Counted from the first letter of the stretch, positions 27,115-35,456 are shown. The stretch is 64,000 nucleotides of DNA from Laceyella putida (GCF_042665195.1 NZ_JBHTBW010000081.1:67860-131859), one strand, 5' to 3'. The notes: generated by a model from the letters alone, not told the origin. Numbers and translations are program-made.

Positions 27115-27860
27115 CTTACTTCCTCCTTTTAGTATTAGATGTATTTTTTGACAACTCACGGATCAATGGGTGAAGTTTTCTTAGTTGCCGAAGGAAAGGA
27201 GTTTGCCCTTCCCCTTTTCCGACCCCTTTCAATTTGTGGTGAAGTGTGGCTGGCATCTCATTTTCCGCGTGGTGGAAAGTCGGATGTTCAACACACGCGT
27301 CCCTGTTGATTGACAGCGCTTTCTTACCTTGTTGCCTGACGGATCGCGCGCTTCAGGCTGATTTGGACCGGTTTGCCTTTGTTCATCCCTGTGTTTCGGT
27401 TTTTTCAAGTCTCATGGTCTCTGTTCCCTTTTGGAAGCGGATGATGTCATGGAACGGTTGGCAATCTCTTCATTCTTGTTGCCATCTTCAATTTTTTCCC
27501 CACACTCTAATCGAAGAAACGACAAATGGGGTGGCAGCATTGAAGAATCCCCACACCCATCACAAAAAAGGGCTACCGCCAGCATGGCGATTGGATAAGA
27601 AGTGGCTGCTTGGTAAGCTTGCCTGTCTCTTAAGCGTTGTTTTTCTGTAATGTTACAATCTGTTACAAACGAGCGGGAACAGCGCCATTCCCCTTTGGTT
27701 TCGGGCTTTTGGGCTTATTCGTTCCGTTACGCGCCTGTCTCATTCTTGACCATAAATTACTTCAACATTACATGTGGTTTACAGTTGCGTAAAAACCGAG
27801 ACAAGGGGTGGTCGACGCTTATATAATGATCACAGACAAGTCAAACGGAGGTGCGACACG
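27115..27860. other. 746-base region without a supported gene
   Basis: Contains the bluB leader, a long segment with no convincing coding frame (a 134-codon plus-strand frame at 27246 has no ribosome site and unusual composition), a TGTTACAA direct repeat near 27651-27668, and at its right end the promoter of the small peptide pair. No RNA gene recognised. Confidence 0.5.
27798..27827 (+). promoter_or_regulatory. Predicted promoter of the small peptide genes
   Basis: GAGACA, 18 bases, TATAAT. The start would fall near 27834, about 27 bases before the first peptide ATG. Confidence 0.5.
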
Positions 27861-27956
27861 ATGAACAACGCATCGATCGGACTATTTAACGCAACTTTGA
27901 TTAGCATCCCATGTTGGGCACTGATTTACTTTGCATGGCAAGCACTGATTGGTTAA
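27861..27956 (+). CDS. 31-aa hydrophobic peptide, copy 1 of a tandem pair
   Basis: ATG with a strong site (ACGGAGGTGCGACACG). The peptide begins MNNASIGLFNATLISIP, contains Cys18 and Trp19, and is hydrophobic enough for one membrane helix. The first 22 residues are identical to those of copy 2 (28029-28121). No family was recognised. It could be a small membrane subunit or regulator. Confidence 0.7.
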   Translation: MNNASIGLFNATLISIPCWALIYFAWQALIG

Positions 27957-28028
27957 TCGTTCATTATAAATCAATAAACATTCCGGATTCGGTTCCATAT
28001 AAATAAACCATTAATGGAGGAGATACCC

Positions 28029-28121
28029 ATGAACAACGCATCGATCGGATTATTCAACGCGACCCTGATTAGCATCCCTTGCTGGGCATTGATCCTGTAC
28101 GCCATGAACTTATTCTTCTAA
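28029..28121 (+). CDS. 30-aa hydrophobic peptide, copy 2 of a tandem pair
   Basis: ATG with TGGAGGAGATACCC upstream. It is identical to copy 1 over residues 1-22, then diverges to LYAMNLFF. Many codon differences within the identical part (for example CTA/TTA, GCA/GCG, TGT/TGC) show that purifying selection has kept the protein while DNA diverged, which supports it as a real gene. A terminator follows. Confidence 0.75.
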   Translation: MNNASIGLFNATLISIPCWALILYAMNLFF

Positions 28122-28139
28122 TCCCTATAAACGAAACCC

Positions 28140-28168
28140 CACGCCTTTCAGAGATGAGAGGCGTTTTT
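28140..28168 (+). terminator. Terminator after the small peptide pair
   Basis: ACGCCTTTC and GAGAGGCGT arms followed by TTTTT. Confidence 0.75.
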
Positions 28169-28183
28169 GATTTTCCACCCACC

Positions 28184-28213
28184 TTGTCACCGCTCGATTC
28201 TCTTCGCTATAAT
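28184..28213 (+). promoter_or_regulatory. Predicted promoter of the DUF2621 gene
   Basis: TTGTCA, 18 bases, TATAAT, about 38 bases before the ATG at 28251. Confidence 0.65.
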
Positions 28214-28250
28214 GAATTGTTGAAGACAGTAGGAAACGAGGTGGGACCGG

Positions 28251-28682
28251 ATGACGGGACCAATGTGGTTGCAATGGTTTTATGTTTTCTTCTGGATTGC
28301 TTTGATTGGCTTGATGGCGATTGGCGGATATTTTATGTTCCGCAAGTTCCTTAAAGCGTTGCCAAAAGCCGATGGAAAATCGATTCTCGACTGGCAGGAA
28401 TATTACATAAATCAAACGTTGCACTTATGGAATGAGGAACACAAAGCGTTGCTGAATGACCTGGTATCTCCCGTGCCCGAACTCTTCCGCGATGTGGCGA
28501 AACAAACCATCGCGGGCAAAATCGGCGAACTGGTCGTGAAGGAGGAAGCAAAGCAACTCACGCAGGAGCACATCATCCGCGGCTACATCCTCGCCACGCC
28601 AAGACGGGATCACAAATTCCTGATCAAAAAACTGAAGGAAAGGCAGATCGACATTTCGCCATATCAGGAATTGCTTCAGTAG
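28251..28682 (+). CDS. DUF2621 (YneK-like) membrane protein
   Basis: 143 aa: one membrane helix (about 7-30), then a conserved cytoplasmic part with GKSILDWQEYYI, LVSPVPELFRDVAKQ and RGYILATPRRDHKFL. These are the hallmarks of the Bacillales-specific DUF2621 family (B. subtilis YneK). Function unknown; the family is restricted to endospore formers and relatives. Site GAGGTGGGACCGG precedes ATG. Confidence 0.88.
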   Translation: MTGPMWLQWFYVFFWIALIGLMAIGGYFMFRKFLKALPKADGKSILDWQEYYINQTLHLWNEEHKALLNDLVSPVPELFRDVAKQTIAGKIGELVVKEEAKQLTQEHIIRGYILATPRRDHKFLIKKLKERQIDISPYQELLQ

Positions 28683-28702
28683 CCTTGCCAATGGAATCCT
28701 CC

Positions 28703-28731
28703 TTGCAAGAATGAATTGATCATGATATGAT
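28703..28731 (+). promoter_or_regulatory. Predicted promoter of the cold shock gene
   Basis: TTGCAA, 17 bases, TATGAT with an upstream TG (extended -10). It gives a leader of roughly 135 nt before the csp ATG. A long leader of this kind is usual for cold-regulated csp mRNAs. Confidence 0.65.
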
Positions 28732-28873
28732 GGCAATAAAGCGTTAAAAGTGGGTGCTTCAATCAAGTTTCATCTTGCGGCCTCTTTGTTTTAATGTAAC
28801 AAAAGGTTTCAAGTGCTTGAGGAATTACCGCTTTTGAATAGCCGCTTTTCTCAAATGTAAGGAGGCCCAAAAG

Positions 28874-29080
28874 ATGAAGGGTAAAGTAAAATGGTTTAAT
28901 GCTGAAAAAGGTTATGGATTCATCGAGCGTGAAGACGGTGGCGACGTATTCGTACACTATTCCGCTATCCAAACCGACGGCTTCAAAACCCTTGAAGAAG
29001 GCGAGCCAATCGAATTTGATATCGTTCAAGGCGATCGTGGTCCTCAAGCCGCTAATGTTGTTCGTGTAAACGCAAGATAA
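28874..29080 (+). CDS. csp: Cold shock protein (CspA/CspB family)
   Basis: 68-aa single-stranded nucleic acid binding protein. RNP1-like KGYGFIE and RNP2-like VFVHYSAI motifs, and the MKGKVKWFNAEKG start, are diagnostic. It acts as RNA chaperone and antiterminator. AAGGAGG precedes the ATG and a terminator follows closely, so it is monocistronic. Confidence 0.98.
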   Translation: MKGKVKWFNAEKGYGFIEREDGGDVFVHYSAIQTDGFKTLEEGEPIEFDIVQGDRGPQAANVVRVNAR

Positions 29081-29093
29081 GGATGAACAATCC

Positions 29094-29124
29094 AAGCACT
29101 TCCTACACAGGAAGTGCTTTTCTT
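29094..29124 (+). terminator. Intrinsic terminator of csp
   Basis: AAGCACTTCCT, ACAC loop, AGGAAGTGCTT, then TTCTT. Confidence 0.9.
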
Positions 29125-29234
29125 GTATTAGAGGGAAAGGTTTACCACTTATGATCTTCGCTCCGTATCCAGAATAAAGCTGGTACGGAGTTATTTATTA
29201 CACGCCATTTATTAACACCAAATAAAGTCAAACC

Positions 29235-29597
29235 TCACTGATCTAATTTTACTTGTGATAAAGTTTTTTCTTGATCGTGTGCTCCTCCACTCATATTTAA
29301 TCCAATCACACCAACAATTATCATTAGAATAGATAATATTTTAATTGCCGAAATCGATTCTTTGAACCACAAAATTCCTATGGTCGCAATAATAGCTGTA
29401 CCTAATCCGGACCATATTGAATAAGCGATGCTCACATCAATGTTTTTGAGTGCCAATGTTACCAGAGTGAGACTAAGACCATAAAAAACAAATATTAAAA
29501 TGGAGGGGATGAACTTCGTAAATCCTTCTGACATTTTCATAGATGTTGTACCTAATATTTCTGAAATAATCCCCAAGAAAAGAAAAATCCAACCCAC
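29235..29597 (-). CDS. SMR-family small multidrug/quaternary ammonium efflux protein
   Basis: 120 aa from GTG 29597 (GAGGAGTGAAGCGA gives better spacing than GTG 29606). Four membrane helices; the essential membrane Glu sits in helix 1 (GIISEILGTTSMK), and the SMR signature WSGLGTAIIATIGILWFKE region is in helices 3-4. SMR proteins work as antiparallel dimers exchanging drug or guanidinium for protons. Only one SMR gene is present here, suggesting a homodimer. It is AT-rich like the adjoining tau block and may have arrived with it. Confidence 0.9.
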   Translation of the reverse strand: MGWIFLFLGIISEILGTTSMKMSEGFTKFIPSILIFVFYGLSLTLVTLALKNIDVSIAYSIWSGLGTAIIATIGILWFKESISAIKILSILMIIVGVIGLNMSGGAHDQEKTLSQVKLDQ

Positions 29598-29650
29598 TCG
29601 CTTCACTCCTCAAATTTTAAAATGATACTTATACAAACTATAAATGGAAC

Positions 29651-29667
29651 CTAAAAGGTTCCAATTT
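29651..29667 (-). other. Short perfect hairpin after the tauD-like gene
   Basis: GGAACC, TTTT, GGTTCC flanked by T/A-rich sequence, possibly a weak terminator of the tau transcript. Confidence 0.35.
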
Positions 29668-29723
29668 GACTCTTAAGCATTGATTTCGTTGTTATTAATC
29701 GTTTTTCGCAAGATAAAAAACGT

Positions 29724-30656
29724 CTAGAACGGGCGATCTCCAACGATTGCCACGCGTTCAGCCTTGCGAGGGTAGGGATAATAGTCGGAAACCGCGTAAT
29801 GTTGAGTGGCACGATTATCCCAAAAGGCGATCGAATTCACCTCCCAGTGAAAGCGCACCTGGTACTCGGGAATGTGAGCTTGGCGAAACAGGTACTGAAG
29901 CAGTTTCTCGCTCTCTTCAGGTTCTAGTCCGACGATTCGGGTAGTAAAAGATGGATTCACGAATAGAGTCTTACGTCCAGTTTCTGGATGGGTTCGTACG
30001 ACTGGGTGCTCAACAGCTGGGAATTCCGCTTGTCTGACAGCTAACTCTTCCGGTGTCATTAAATGACTGAAAGAAGGAGTGAAGTCGTGGAGAGCGGTGA
30101 GACCATTGATACGTTCCTTGATCTCGTCGGGCAAATTGTCGTATGCGGCGCCCATGTCTGCCCATAGCGTGTCGCCGCCGAGGGGCGGGACTTCGATCAT
30201 TCTTAATACTGCGGCTTTAGCAGGATTGATCCGAAAAGTGACATCGGCATGCCAGATGTTCTCGTAGCCGGCTTGTTTTTTATCTCTGGCAAAGCGAACG
30301 ATTTCTTTTGATTGTCCCTGCGGGATCGAATAAAATGGGTGGATCTCTAATTCACCCCACAGCCGAGCGAATGCCCTCTGTTGCTCACTAGTGATTTGCT
30401 GGTTACGGAAGAAGATAACCTTCCACTCTAATATTGCTCGGTTCAACTCTGCTTGCAATTCTGGTGTTATTGGCTCTCTCAGGTCTACTCCGACGATTTC
30501 AGCGCCTATGATGGGACTTAGCGGCTTGACTTTGAACAACAAGTAGGGGCGCTCCTCTACGCCTTCGGGTAGACGACGCAAAATGCGTGGACCTTCGCGA
30601 TCTTCTCGATTTTCAAACTTGAGTGGACGGGAATGATCGGTCATGATTTCAGACAT
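29724..30656 (-). CDS. TauD/TfdA-family 2-oxoglutarate/Fe(II) dioxygenase
   Basis: 310 aa from ATG 30656 (AAAGGAGTCTGTTAC). The iron ligands are visible as H and D in WHADVTF and the distal H in TQHYAV; the 2-oxoglutarate Arg is in RKAERV. TauD splits taurine to sulfite and aminoacetaldehyde; relatives act on alkylsulfonates or sulfate esters. Because the gene follows TauCAB-like transporter genes, taurine or a similar sulfonate is the most likely substrate. It is about 25 residues longer than E. coli TauD, owing to an N-terminal extension. Confidence 0.87.
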   Translation of the reverse strand: MSEIMTDHSRPLKFENREDREGPRILRRLPEGVEERPYLLFKVKPLSPIIGAEIVGVDLREPITPELQAELNRAILEWKVIFFRNQQITSEQQRAFARLWGELEIHPFYSIPQGQSKEIVRFARDKKQAGYENIWHADVTFRINPAKAAVLRMIEVPPLGGDTLWADMGAAYDNLPDEIKERINGLTALHDFTPSFSHLMTPEELAVRQAEFPAVEHPVVRTHPETGRKTLFVNPSFTTRIVGLEPEESEKLLQYLFRQAHIPEYQVRFHWEVNSIAFWDNRATQHYAVSDYYPYPRKAERVAIVGDRPF

Positions 30657-30818
30657 GTAACAGACTCCTTTCAAAAACAATCAAAAGTAATATTATTTGT
30701 AATGATCTGTTGCTTCATGGACGTGAACATGGCGCTTATCAAGAATGAATAGTTCTCTGACTTTATTTCAATTTCATATAGAGTCGCGTTTCATTGAAAT
30801 TCACAGCGTTGATTTACC

Positions 30819-31625
30819 TTAAGACCTTCTTATCGTAGAGATTAAATAATATCGTAGATCATTAAATTCCTTTAAACATTTAATTTCTTCTATTGATTTA
30901 TTACTCTGTGATAACGGATTTACCATGTCGACTACGATCCTTCCGGGATGAGGATGCATGACTAAAATTCGCGTTCCTAATAACAGGGCCTCTTCTACAT
31001 CATGAGTAATAAAAAATATGCATTTTCGTGTCTTCTTCCAAATCTCAATAAGATGGTTCTGCATGTTCTCCCGTGTCAAGGCATCTAAGGCACTAAAAGG
31101 TTCATCCATCAATATCACTTTTGGATCAGTCGCAAGTGTTCGAGCAATGGAGGCTCTTTGTTTCATACCACCCGAAAGTTGATGGGGCCACATTTTGGCT
31201 GAAGATTCTAGATCAACCATGTTCAAATAGTGGGAAACAATCTTCTTCCGCTCCATCTTTGACATTGATTTCATTTTCAGCCCAAACTCAATATTTTTTT
31301 CAATAGATAACCATGGAAATAAGTTGTGGTGTTGAAATACCACTCCTACATCAGAATTTGGTTTCATATGCTTTTTACCATCAATGATCACTTCACCAGT
31401 AGTAGGCTGATGAAATCCAGCCAAAACATTTAAAAGTGATGATTTTCCACATCCTGATGATCCTAAAACACACACAAAATCATTATGATATAATTGTAGA
31501 TTTATATTATCCAGAACATTCAAATTATCATTCCTGCTGTTGTAAGTTAAACTTAACTTCTTTACTTCGATTAATGGGGAACTAGTTAAAGGTTCTCTGT
31601 GTAATTCAGCGGATACGGTTGACAC
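30819..31625 (-). CDS. tauB: TauB/SsuB-type ABC transporter ATPase
   Basis: 268 aa; GTG at 31625 with GGAGGGGAGTTT. Walker A GSSGCGKS (about 55-62), Q-loop VVFQHHNLFPWL, signature LSGGMKQR, Walker B VILMDEPFSALD and switch His THDVEEA. These belong to the nitrate/sulfonate/taurine importer class. In tau operons this ATPase joins TauC and TauA, but an IS110 copy now separates it from both, so its transcription may depend on readthrough or a promoter in the element. Confidence 0.92.
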   Translation of the reverse strand: MSTVSAELHREPLTSSPLIEVKKLSLTYNSRNDNLNVLDNINLQLYHNDFVCVLGSSGCGKSSLLNVLAGFHQPTTGEVIIDGKKHMKPNSDVGVVFQHHNLFPWLSIEKNIEFGLKMKSMSKMERKKIVSHYLNMVDLESSAKMWPHQLSGGMKQRASIARTLATDPKVILMDEPFSALDALTRENMQNHLIEIWKKTRKCIFFITHDVEEALLLGTRILVMHPHPGRIVVDMVNPLSQSNKSIEEIKCLKEFNDLRYYLISTIRRS

Positions 31626-31757
31626 AAACTCCCCTCCCTCAATAAATTAAGATTTTCTCACTTAATCTCTCATTTTCTCCATGTTTGAAAATGAAGCAAG
31701 CATTTAGAACGGATACATGTTGAATAAATGTATATAAAAGGAATTAAGGGTTTCACT

Positions 31758-31782
31758 CAAATAGAGGGCTTGCCTCTATTTG
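31758..31782. other. Perfect 10-bp palindrome at IS110 left junction
   Basis: CAAATAGAGG, 5-base spacer GCTTG, CCTCTATTTG. The last seven bases (CTATTTG) recur at the other end of the element (33352-33358), suggesting that the IS targeted this palindrome. Confidence 0.5.
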
Positions 31783-31983
31783 TAAAAATATGTGAGCGCT
31801 AGTGGATCTCCACAATGACCCAAGGGGTTTACCCTCCCATGTCTCACAGGATCAATGTCCCTACATTCCTTCGTCCTACCTGCCTTGGGGTGGAGGCTGA
31901 AAAAGCTCCTATACAGGGTCTATGCCCGAATGGGTTCATTTAGCTCAGCTTCTCCGCGCTTCATACTTGTGAAGAGAACCAGA

Positions 31984-33267
31984 TTATGCTACTTCCTGTA
32001 ATTGAATTTGTTGCAAAGCTCCTTGGAGCTTTGTGGGATCATAGGGAATTTGTTTGCGTCCAAGTACAAACAAAATGCGAATGAGCTTGCAACATAGAGC
32101 GATTAATGACTGCTTTTTATGCAAAGGGTTGTTTGAACGCTTTGTAAAATATGCATGAAGGGCTTTAAATTCAGGGTTTTTAGCCACAAGTGGCATTACA
32201 CATCGAAAGAGTAATGCGCGTAAGCGGGGGCGACCTCTTTTCGTAATACGGGTTCTGCCCTGGCGCTTACCTGAACTATTCTCTTTCAGGTTTAACCCCG
32301 CCAACTTTTGGATTTGGCGATGATGTTCATAACGTTGGAGGTTTCCGACCTCCGACAAAAAGCCTGCAACAGTTGTAAAACCTACGCCAGGCATCGTTAG
32401 CATTTGCGCTGATCCTGGGATTTGATGAACGAACTCTTCAAGTTGTTCCATAAGTTCATCAATCTGTGAATGTAACAACAGGTATTGCTGAAGAAGCAGT
32501 TGCAATTCTTTACGAGCCATAGAAAGCCCTTTAGTTAAGCCTATTGAGGACTTGGCGGCTTCCAATAGCTGTGTGGCTTTTTTAATACCTACAGACCGTT
32601 TAATTTCTTGTCTCCATGCCTGAACAATTTGTTCAGCATTCATTGTTTGAACATCCGACGGCAATGGAAAGTGCTGTAGAGAGAAAAGCGCTGCTTTTCC
32701 TTCCCAATCCTTAAAAACGTCAAGAAACTCAGGGAAGAACCGGTCCAACCAGTTTTGAATACGCCCTTGAACACTCGCCAAATCTTGCGTTAAACGGTCT
32801 CGTAAGTTCATGCCAACACGAAGTTCGGCGTAGATTCCTTCGGGAATCTGCGGTTCGGAGTACCGTCCATTTTGAATTAACTTGGCAATAACACGGGCGT
32901 CTTTCACATCATTTTTGGTTGGGGAATTGTCGTCCAGCTCTTTACTCTTCTTTACATGCATTGGATTAACCATGACCAACTTGACGCCGTGTTTCTTGAG
33001 AAACTCGGCCAAACTCAACCAGTAATGACCTGTTGGTTCGATTCCAAACAGCACCTGCTGTTTGGAATGCTGTTTCATCAAGGACTTAATCCAAAAAAGC
33101 AAGTGGCTAAACCCAGATTGAGATTGGCTAAATGAAATGGTCTTTCCTAATTCAATCCCACGGAAGTCTAAAGCCCTTGCAAAATGCTTATGTTTAGCAA
33201 TGTCTGCCCCTATGATTAAAGTTGATTCACTGATTTGCTCAATTTTACGATTTTGCTTATACTTCAT
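31984..33267 (-). CDS. IS110-family transposase (DEDD recombinase)
   Basis: 427 aa. The N-terminal RuvC-like DEDD domain starts GADIAKHKHFARALD, continues with GIEPTGHYW and has KNDVKDARVIAKLI. The C-terminal transposase_20 domain has the MPGVGFTTVAGFLSEVG and AGLNLKENSSGKRQGRTRI stretches with the conserved Ser nucleophile region. Length is normal and no stop interrupts it, so the enzyme may be active. The RBS (GAGGAGGTACTT) lies in a hairpin (see 33271-33333). Confidence 0.96.
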   Translation of the reverse strand: MKYKQNRKIEQISESTLIIGADIAKHKHFARALDFRGIELGKTISFSQSQSGFSHLLFWIKSLMKQHSKQQVLFGIEPTGHYWLSLAEFLKKHGVKLVMVNPMHVKKSKELDDNSPTKNDVKDARVIAKLIQNGRYSEPQIPEGIYAELRVGMNLRDRLTQDLASVQGRIQNWLDRFFPEFLDVFKDWEGKAALFSLQHFPLPSDVQTMNAEQIVQAWRQEIKRSVGIKKATQLLEAAKSSIGLTKGLSMARKELQLLLQQYLLLHSQIDELMEQLEEFVHQIPGSAQMLTMPGVGFTTVAGFLSEVGNLQRYEHHRQIQKLAGLNLKENSSGKRQGRTRITKRGRPRLRALLFRCVMPLVAKNPEFKALHAYFTKRSNNPLHKKQSLIALCCKLIRILFVLGRKQIPYDPTKLQGALQQIQLQEVA

Positions 33268-33270
33268 ACT

Positions 33271-33333
33271 AAGTACCTCCTCTGCTATTTAAGGGTCCGT
33301 CAGGGACACCTCGTATGTTAGCAAGAGGTACTT
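33271..33333 (-). promoter_or_regulatory. Stem that sequesters the transposase ribosome site
   Basis: In the transposase mRNA AAGTACCTC pairs with GAGGTACTT, which contains the Shine-Dalgarno sequence. Readthrough transcripts would fold it shut, a common way for IS elements to limit expression. Confidence 0.55.
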
Positions 33334-33385
33334 TTCTTTTTCAAACATCCCCCTATTTGATTACAGGAATAGCTCCTATTTTCCC

Positions 33386-34450
33386 TTACTTGTACAGATC
33401 ACTTAATAGGGCCTGTTGATAGGTATTTACATCCGGAGCAGATGGTATGGCTTTTTGTGTAGTCATAAAGACTCCTGTATCCTTCAATACTTTTGCTAAT
33501 TCTCCAATTTGACCGGATTCCCCAAAATATTTTTTCTGCTGAGAACCATCTAACCAAATAATTTGTCGCATCGTTTTTAAGCTTTCTTCCGGGGATAGCT
33601 CCAATTCGTTAGAAAGTAATTGAGCAGACTGTTCAGGTTTATCGCGATAATAATGAACAGCTTCATTTAAGACGGATATATATCCCTTTACAATGTCAGG
33701 ATATTTTTTTACAAAATCCTTATGAACAATCCCAAGTTCAGCTGTAACTACCCCTTTTTTTGCCAAATCTTTAGAAGTTACTATGATATATCCTCCATCA
33801 CTAATAAGTTTAGCTTGTGTAGGTTGCCAGATATACGCACCATCTATATCATTTCTTTTCCAAGCAGCATAAATATCCGGTGGTTGCATGTCAAGAATCG
33901 TTACTTTTTCCTTTTCAGGATTCATTCCTTCCGTTTTTAAGGCACCTAACAAACTAAAATGAGATGTTGAACTAAAAGTTGTTGCTATCTTTTTACCCTT
34001 AAGGTCTTTTAATGATTTGATACCAGAACTCTTTTTTACAACTAATGCCTCGCTTTCACCGATTACATCATGTAAATAAAAGACTTGGCAGGGCAATCCT
34101 TTTGCAATGCCTATCGCACCGGGAGGGGTTCCAACGAGACCAAAATCGATGCTGCCACTTGCAATTGCCGTATTAACATCTCGTCCTGAATCAAATTTAA
34201 TCCAGTTAATTTTGATATTTGGATATTTTTTCTCTAATAGACCTAAAGCCTTAGCTAATAGTTCCGCATTCGGTGAAACTTGATACCCTAACCGAATTTC
34301 TTTTGGTGCAGGATCTGATTGTGAAGATGATGAGATGACTTCTTTTGCAGTGCCTGATGATGAAGTCTGATTAGAACAAGCGGTAGTAAGAGCAATTAAA
34401 ATAGAAAATAGCGCAATAATTAACCAATTCATTTTTCTCCGAAATGACAT
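33386..34450 (-). CDS. tauA: TauA-type taurine/sulfonate-binding lipoprotein
   Basis: 354 aa. Lipoprotein signal (LTTACS, Cys25), then a periplasmic-binding fold with RLGYQVSPNAELLAKA, FDSGRDVNTAIASGSIDFGLVG, SEALVVKK, KKIATTFSSTSHFSLLGALK and DIDGAYIWQPT. These correspond stretch by stretch to E. coli TauA rather than SsuA. It delivers the sulfonate to the TauC/TauB importer. tauC is 28 bases upstream; the IS110 copy lies directly downstream. Confidence 0.9.
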   Translation of the reverse strand: MSFRRKMNWLIIALFSILIALTTACSNQTSSSGTAKEVISSSSQSDPAPKEIRLGYQVSPNAELLAKALGLLEKKYPNIKINWIKFDSGRDVNTAIASGSIDFGLVGTPPGAIGIAKGLPCQVFYLHDVIGESEALVVKKSSGIKSLKDLKGKKIATTFSSTSHFSLLGALKTEGMNPEKEKVTILDMQPPDIYAAWKRNDIDGAYIWQPTQAKLISDGGYIIVTSKDLAKKGVVTAELGIVHKDFVKKYPDIVKGYISVLNEAVHYYRDKPEQSAQLLSNELELSPEESLKTMRQIIWLDGSQQKKYFGESGQIGELAKVLKDTGVFMTTQKAIPSAPDVNTYQQALLSDLYK

Positions 34451-34478
34451 TTCCGTTTCCTCCGCGAATTATTTGAGA

Positions 34479-35273
34479 TCAATCTTCTGTTCCAATCCAT
34501 GGAAATTGACGGCGTTGAATCCATCTAATGATTCCATCCATGATCATCGCTATTCCACTCATTATAATAATCCCTACCAAAATGATATCGCTGCGTAGAT
34601 ATTTACTTGCGTCCAATACCATCCAACCGATACCCGAAGTTGCCGCGACCATTTCTGCCGCTACCAACGTCGCATAAGTGACCCCAATCGCTGTTCGAAG
34701 CCCGGTAATGATGTCAGGTAGGCAAGTCGGAAAAATGACATAAGCCAATACCTTCCACTTTGATGCTCCCAATGATAAGGCACCGTTTATCCGATCTCGC
34801 GGCACCCTCTGTACACTAGATACAGTTGCGATAAACAATGGGGCAAAAGCATTTAGAAATAAGAGGGCAACCTTCGATTCGTCATCAATGCCTAACCACA
34901 AAACGAGCAAAGTATAATAGGCCAATGGCGGAAGAGGTCTATAAAATTCAATCAAGGGGTCGAAAACCGCGCGGATATATTTCGAATAACCGCACAGGAT
35001 ACCAAGTGGGATGGCAGTAATCAGCGCCAGAAAGAGTGCTAGAAATAACCTATTCAGACTGTTAAAGATATGTTTGATCAAAGAAGCGCCTTTATATCCT
35101 TCATGTAAGAGGTCTAAAAACGCAATCCAAACCGCTTGTGGAGAAGGCAAGAAAAGAGGATCTATCCATTTTAGATGCGTACTAATTGTCCAGACAAATA
35201 ATATAAAAACAACAGTAACAATGGAAATCACCTTAGCAGGTACTATATTTTTTCGGAAATTTTGTCTGCTCAA
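34479..35273 (-). CDS. tauC: TauC-type ABC transporter permease
   Basis: 264 aa with six hydrophobic helices. The binding-protein-dependent transport EAA-like loop reads GALSLGASKWKVLAYVIFPTCLP, and EFYRPLPPLAYYTLLVLWLGI, LVAAEMVAATSGIGWMV and the ending QRRQFPWIG match TauC closely. First gene of the tau block. Its leader carries a promoter and terminator-like hairpin. Confidence 0.92.
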   Translation of the reverse strand: MSRQNFRKNIVPAKVISIVTVVFILFVWTISTHLKWIDPLFLPSPQAVWIAFLDLLHEGYKGASLIKHIFNSLNRLFLALFLALITAIPLGILCGYSKYIRAVFDPLIEFYRPLPPLAYYTLLVLWLGIDDESKVALLFLNAFAPLFIATVSSVQRVPRDRINGALSLGASKWKVLAYVIFPTCLPDIITGLRTAIGVTYATLVAAEMVAATSGIGWMVLDASKYLRSDIILVGIIIMSGIAMIMDGIIRWIQRRQFPWIGTED

Positions 35274-35351
35274 TAATACAGGCCCCCCTTTTATCTGTTA
35301 TAAGTCTTTTGAGATGATAGACATCCCTATTTAATTGATCGGCAATCGCTT

Positions 35352-35404
35352 ATAAAAAATAAAAAGGTCCCATCACAAGCAATAAATGCAAGGATACGGG
35401 ACCT
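35352..35404 (-). terminator. Attenuator-like terminator in the tau leader
   Basis: On the minus strand AGGTCCC pairs with GGGACCT around a 26-base loop arm region, followed by TTTTTATTTTTT. It lies between the promoter (35457-35485) and the tauC start, with no upstream gene to terminate, so it may be a conditional attenuator. A small CCAG-ACAA-CTGG hairpin (35405-35416) sits just 5' of it. Confidence 0.6.
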
Positions 35405-35456
35405 CCAGTTGTCTGGTCGGTTTAATTGTTTATTTCAGCTCGATTTACTTGGAATT

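Larger units (their letters stand above)
31783..33358 (-). mobile_element. IS110-family insertion sequence splitting the tau operon (ends approximate)
   Basis: A DEDD transposase gene with about 200 bases of non-coding DNA 3' of it (31783-31983) and about 90 bases 5' (33268-33358). CTATTTG is found at both proposed junctions. IS110-family elements lack conventional terminal inverted repeats and encode a structured guide (bridge) RNA in a non-coding end. Exact ends cannot be fixed without a second copy or an empty site. Confidence 0.75.

Noticed and set aside
27115..27240. Cobalamin riboswitch upstream of bluB
   Set aside because: No conserved B12-box-like core or long structured leader is visible; only a short leader with a ribosome site.
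27246..27650. 134-codon plus-strand frame
   Set aside because: No ribosome site, odd composition with many Cys, His and Trp, no family likeness.
28079..28354. 91-codon plus-strand frame spanning the terminator of the small peptides
   Set aside because: Crosses a terminator and promoter and overlaps the DUF2621 gene in another frame.
35285..35450. S-box (SAM) or T-box identity for the tau leader
   Set aside because: Neither the S-box GGAGGGA core nor the T-box AGGGTGGNACCGCG sequence is present; kept as an unnamed attenuator.
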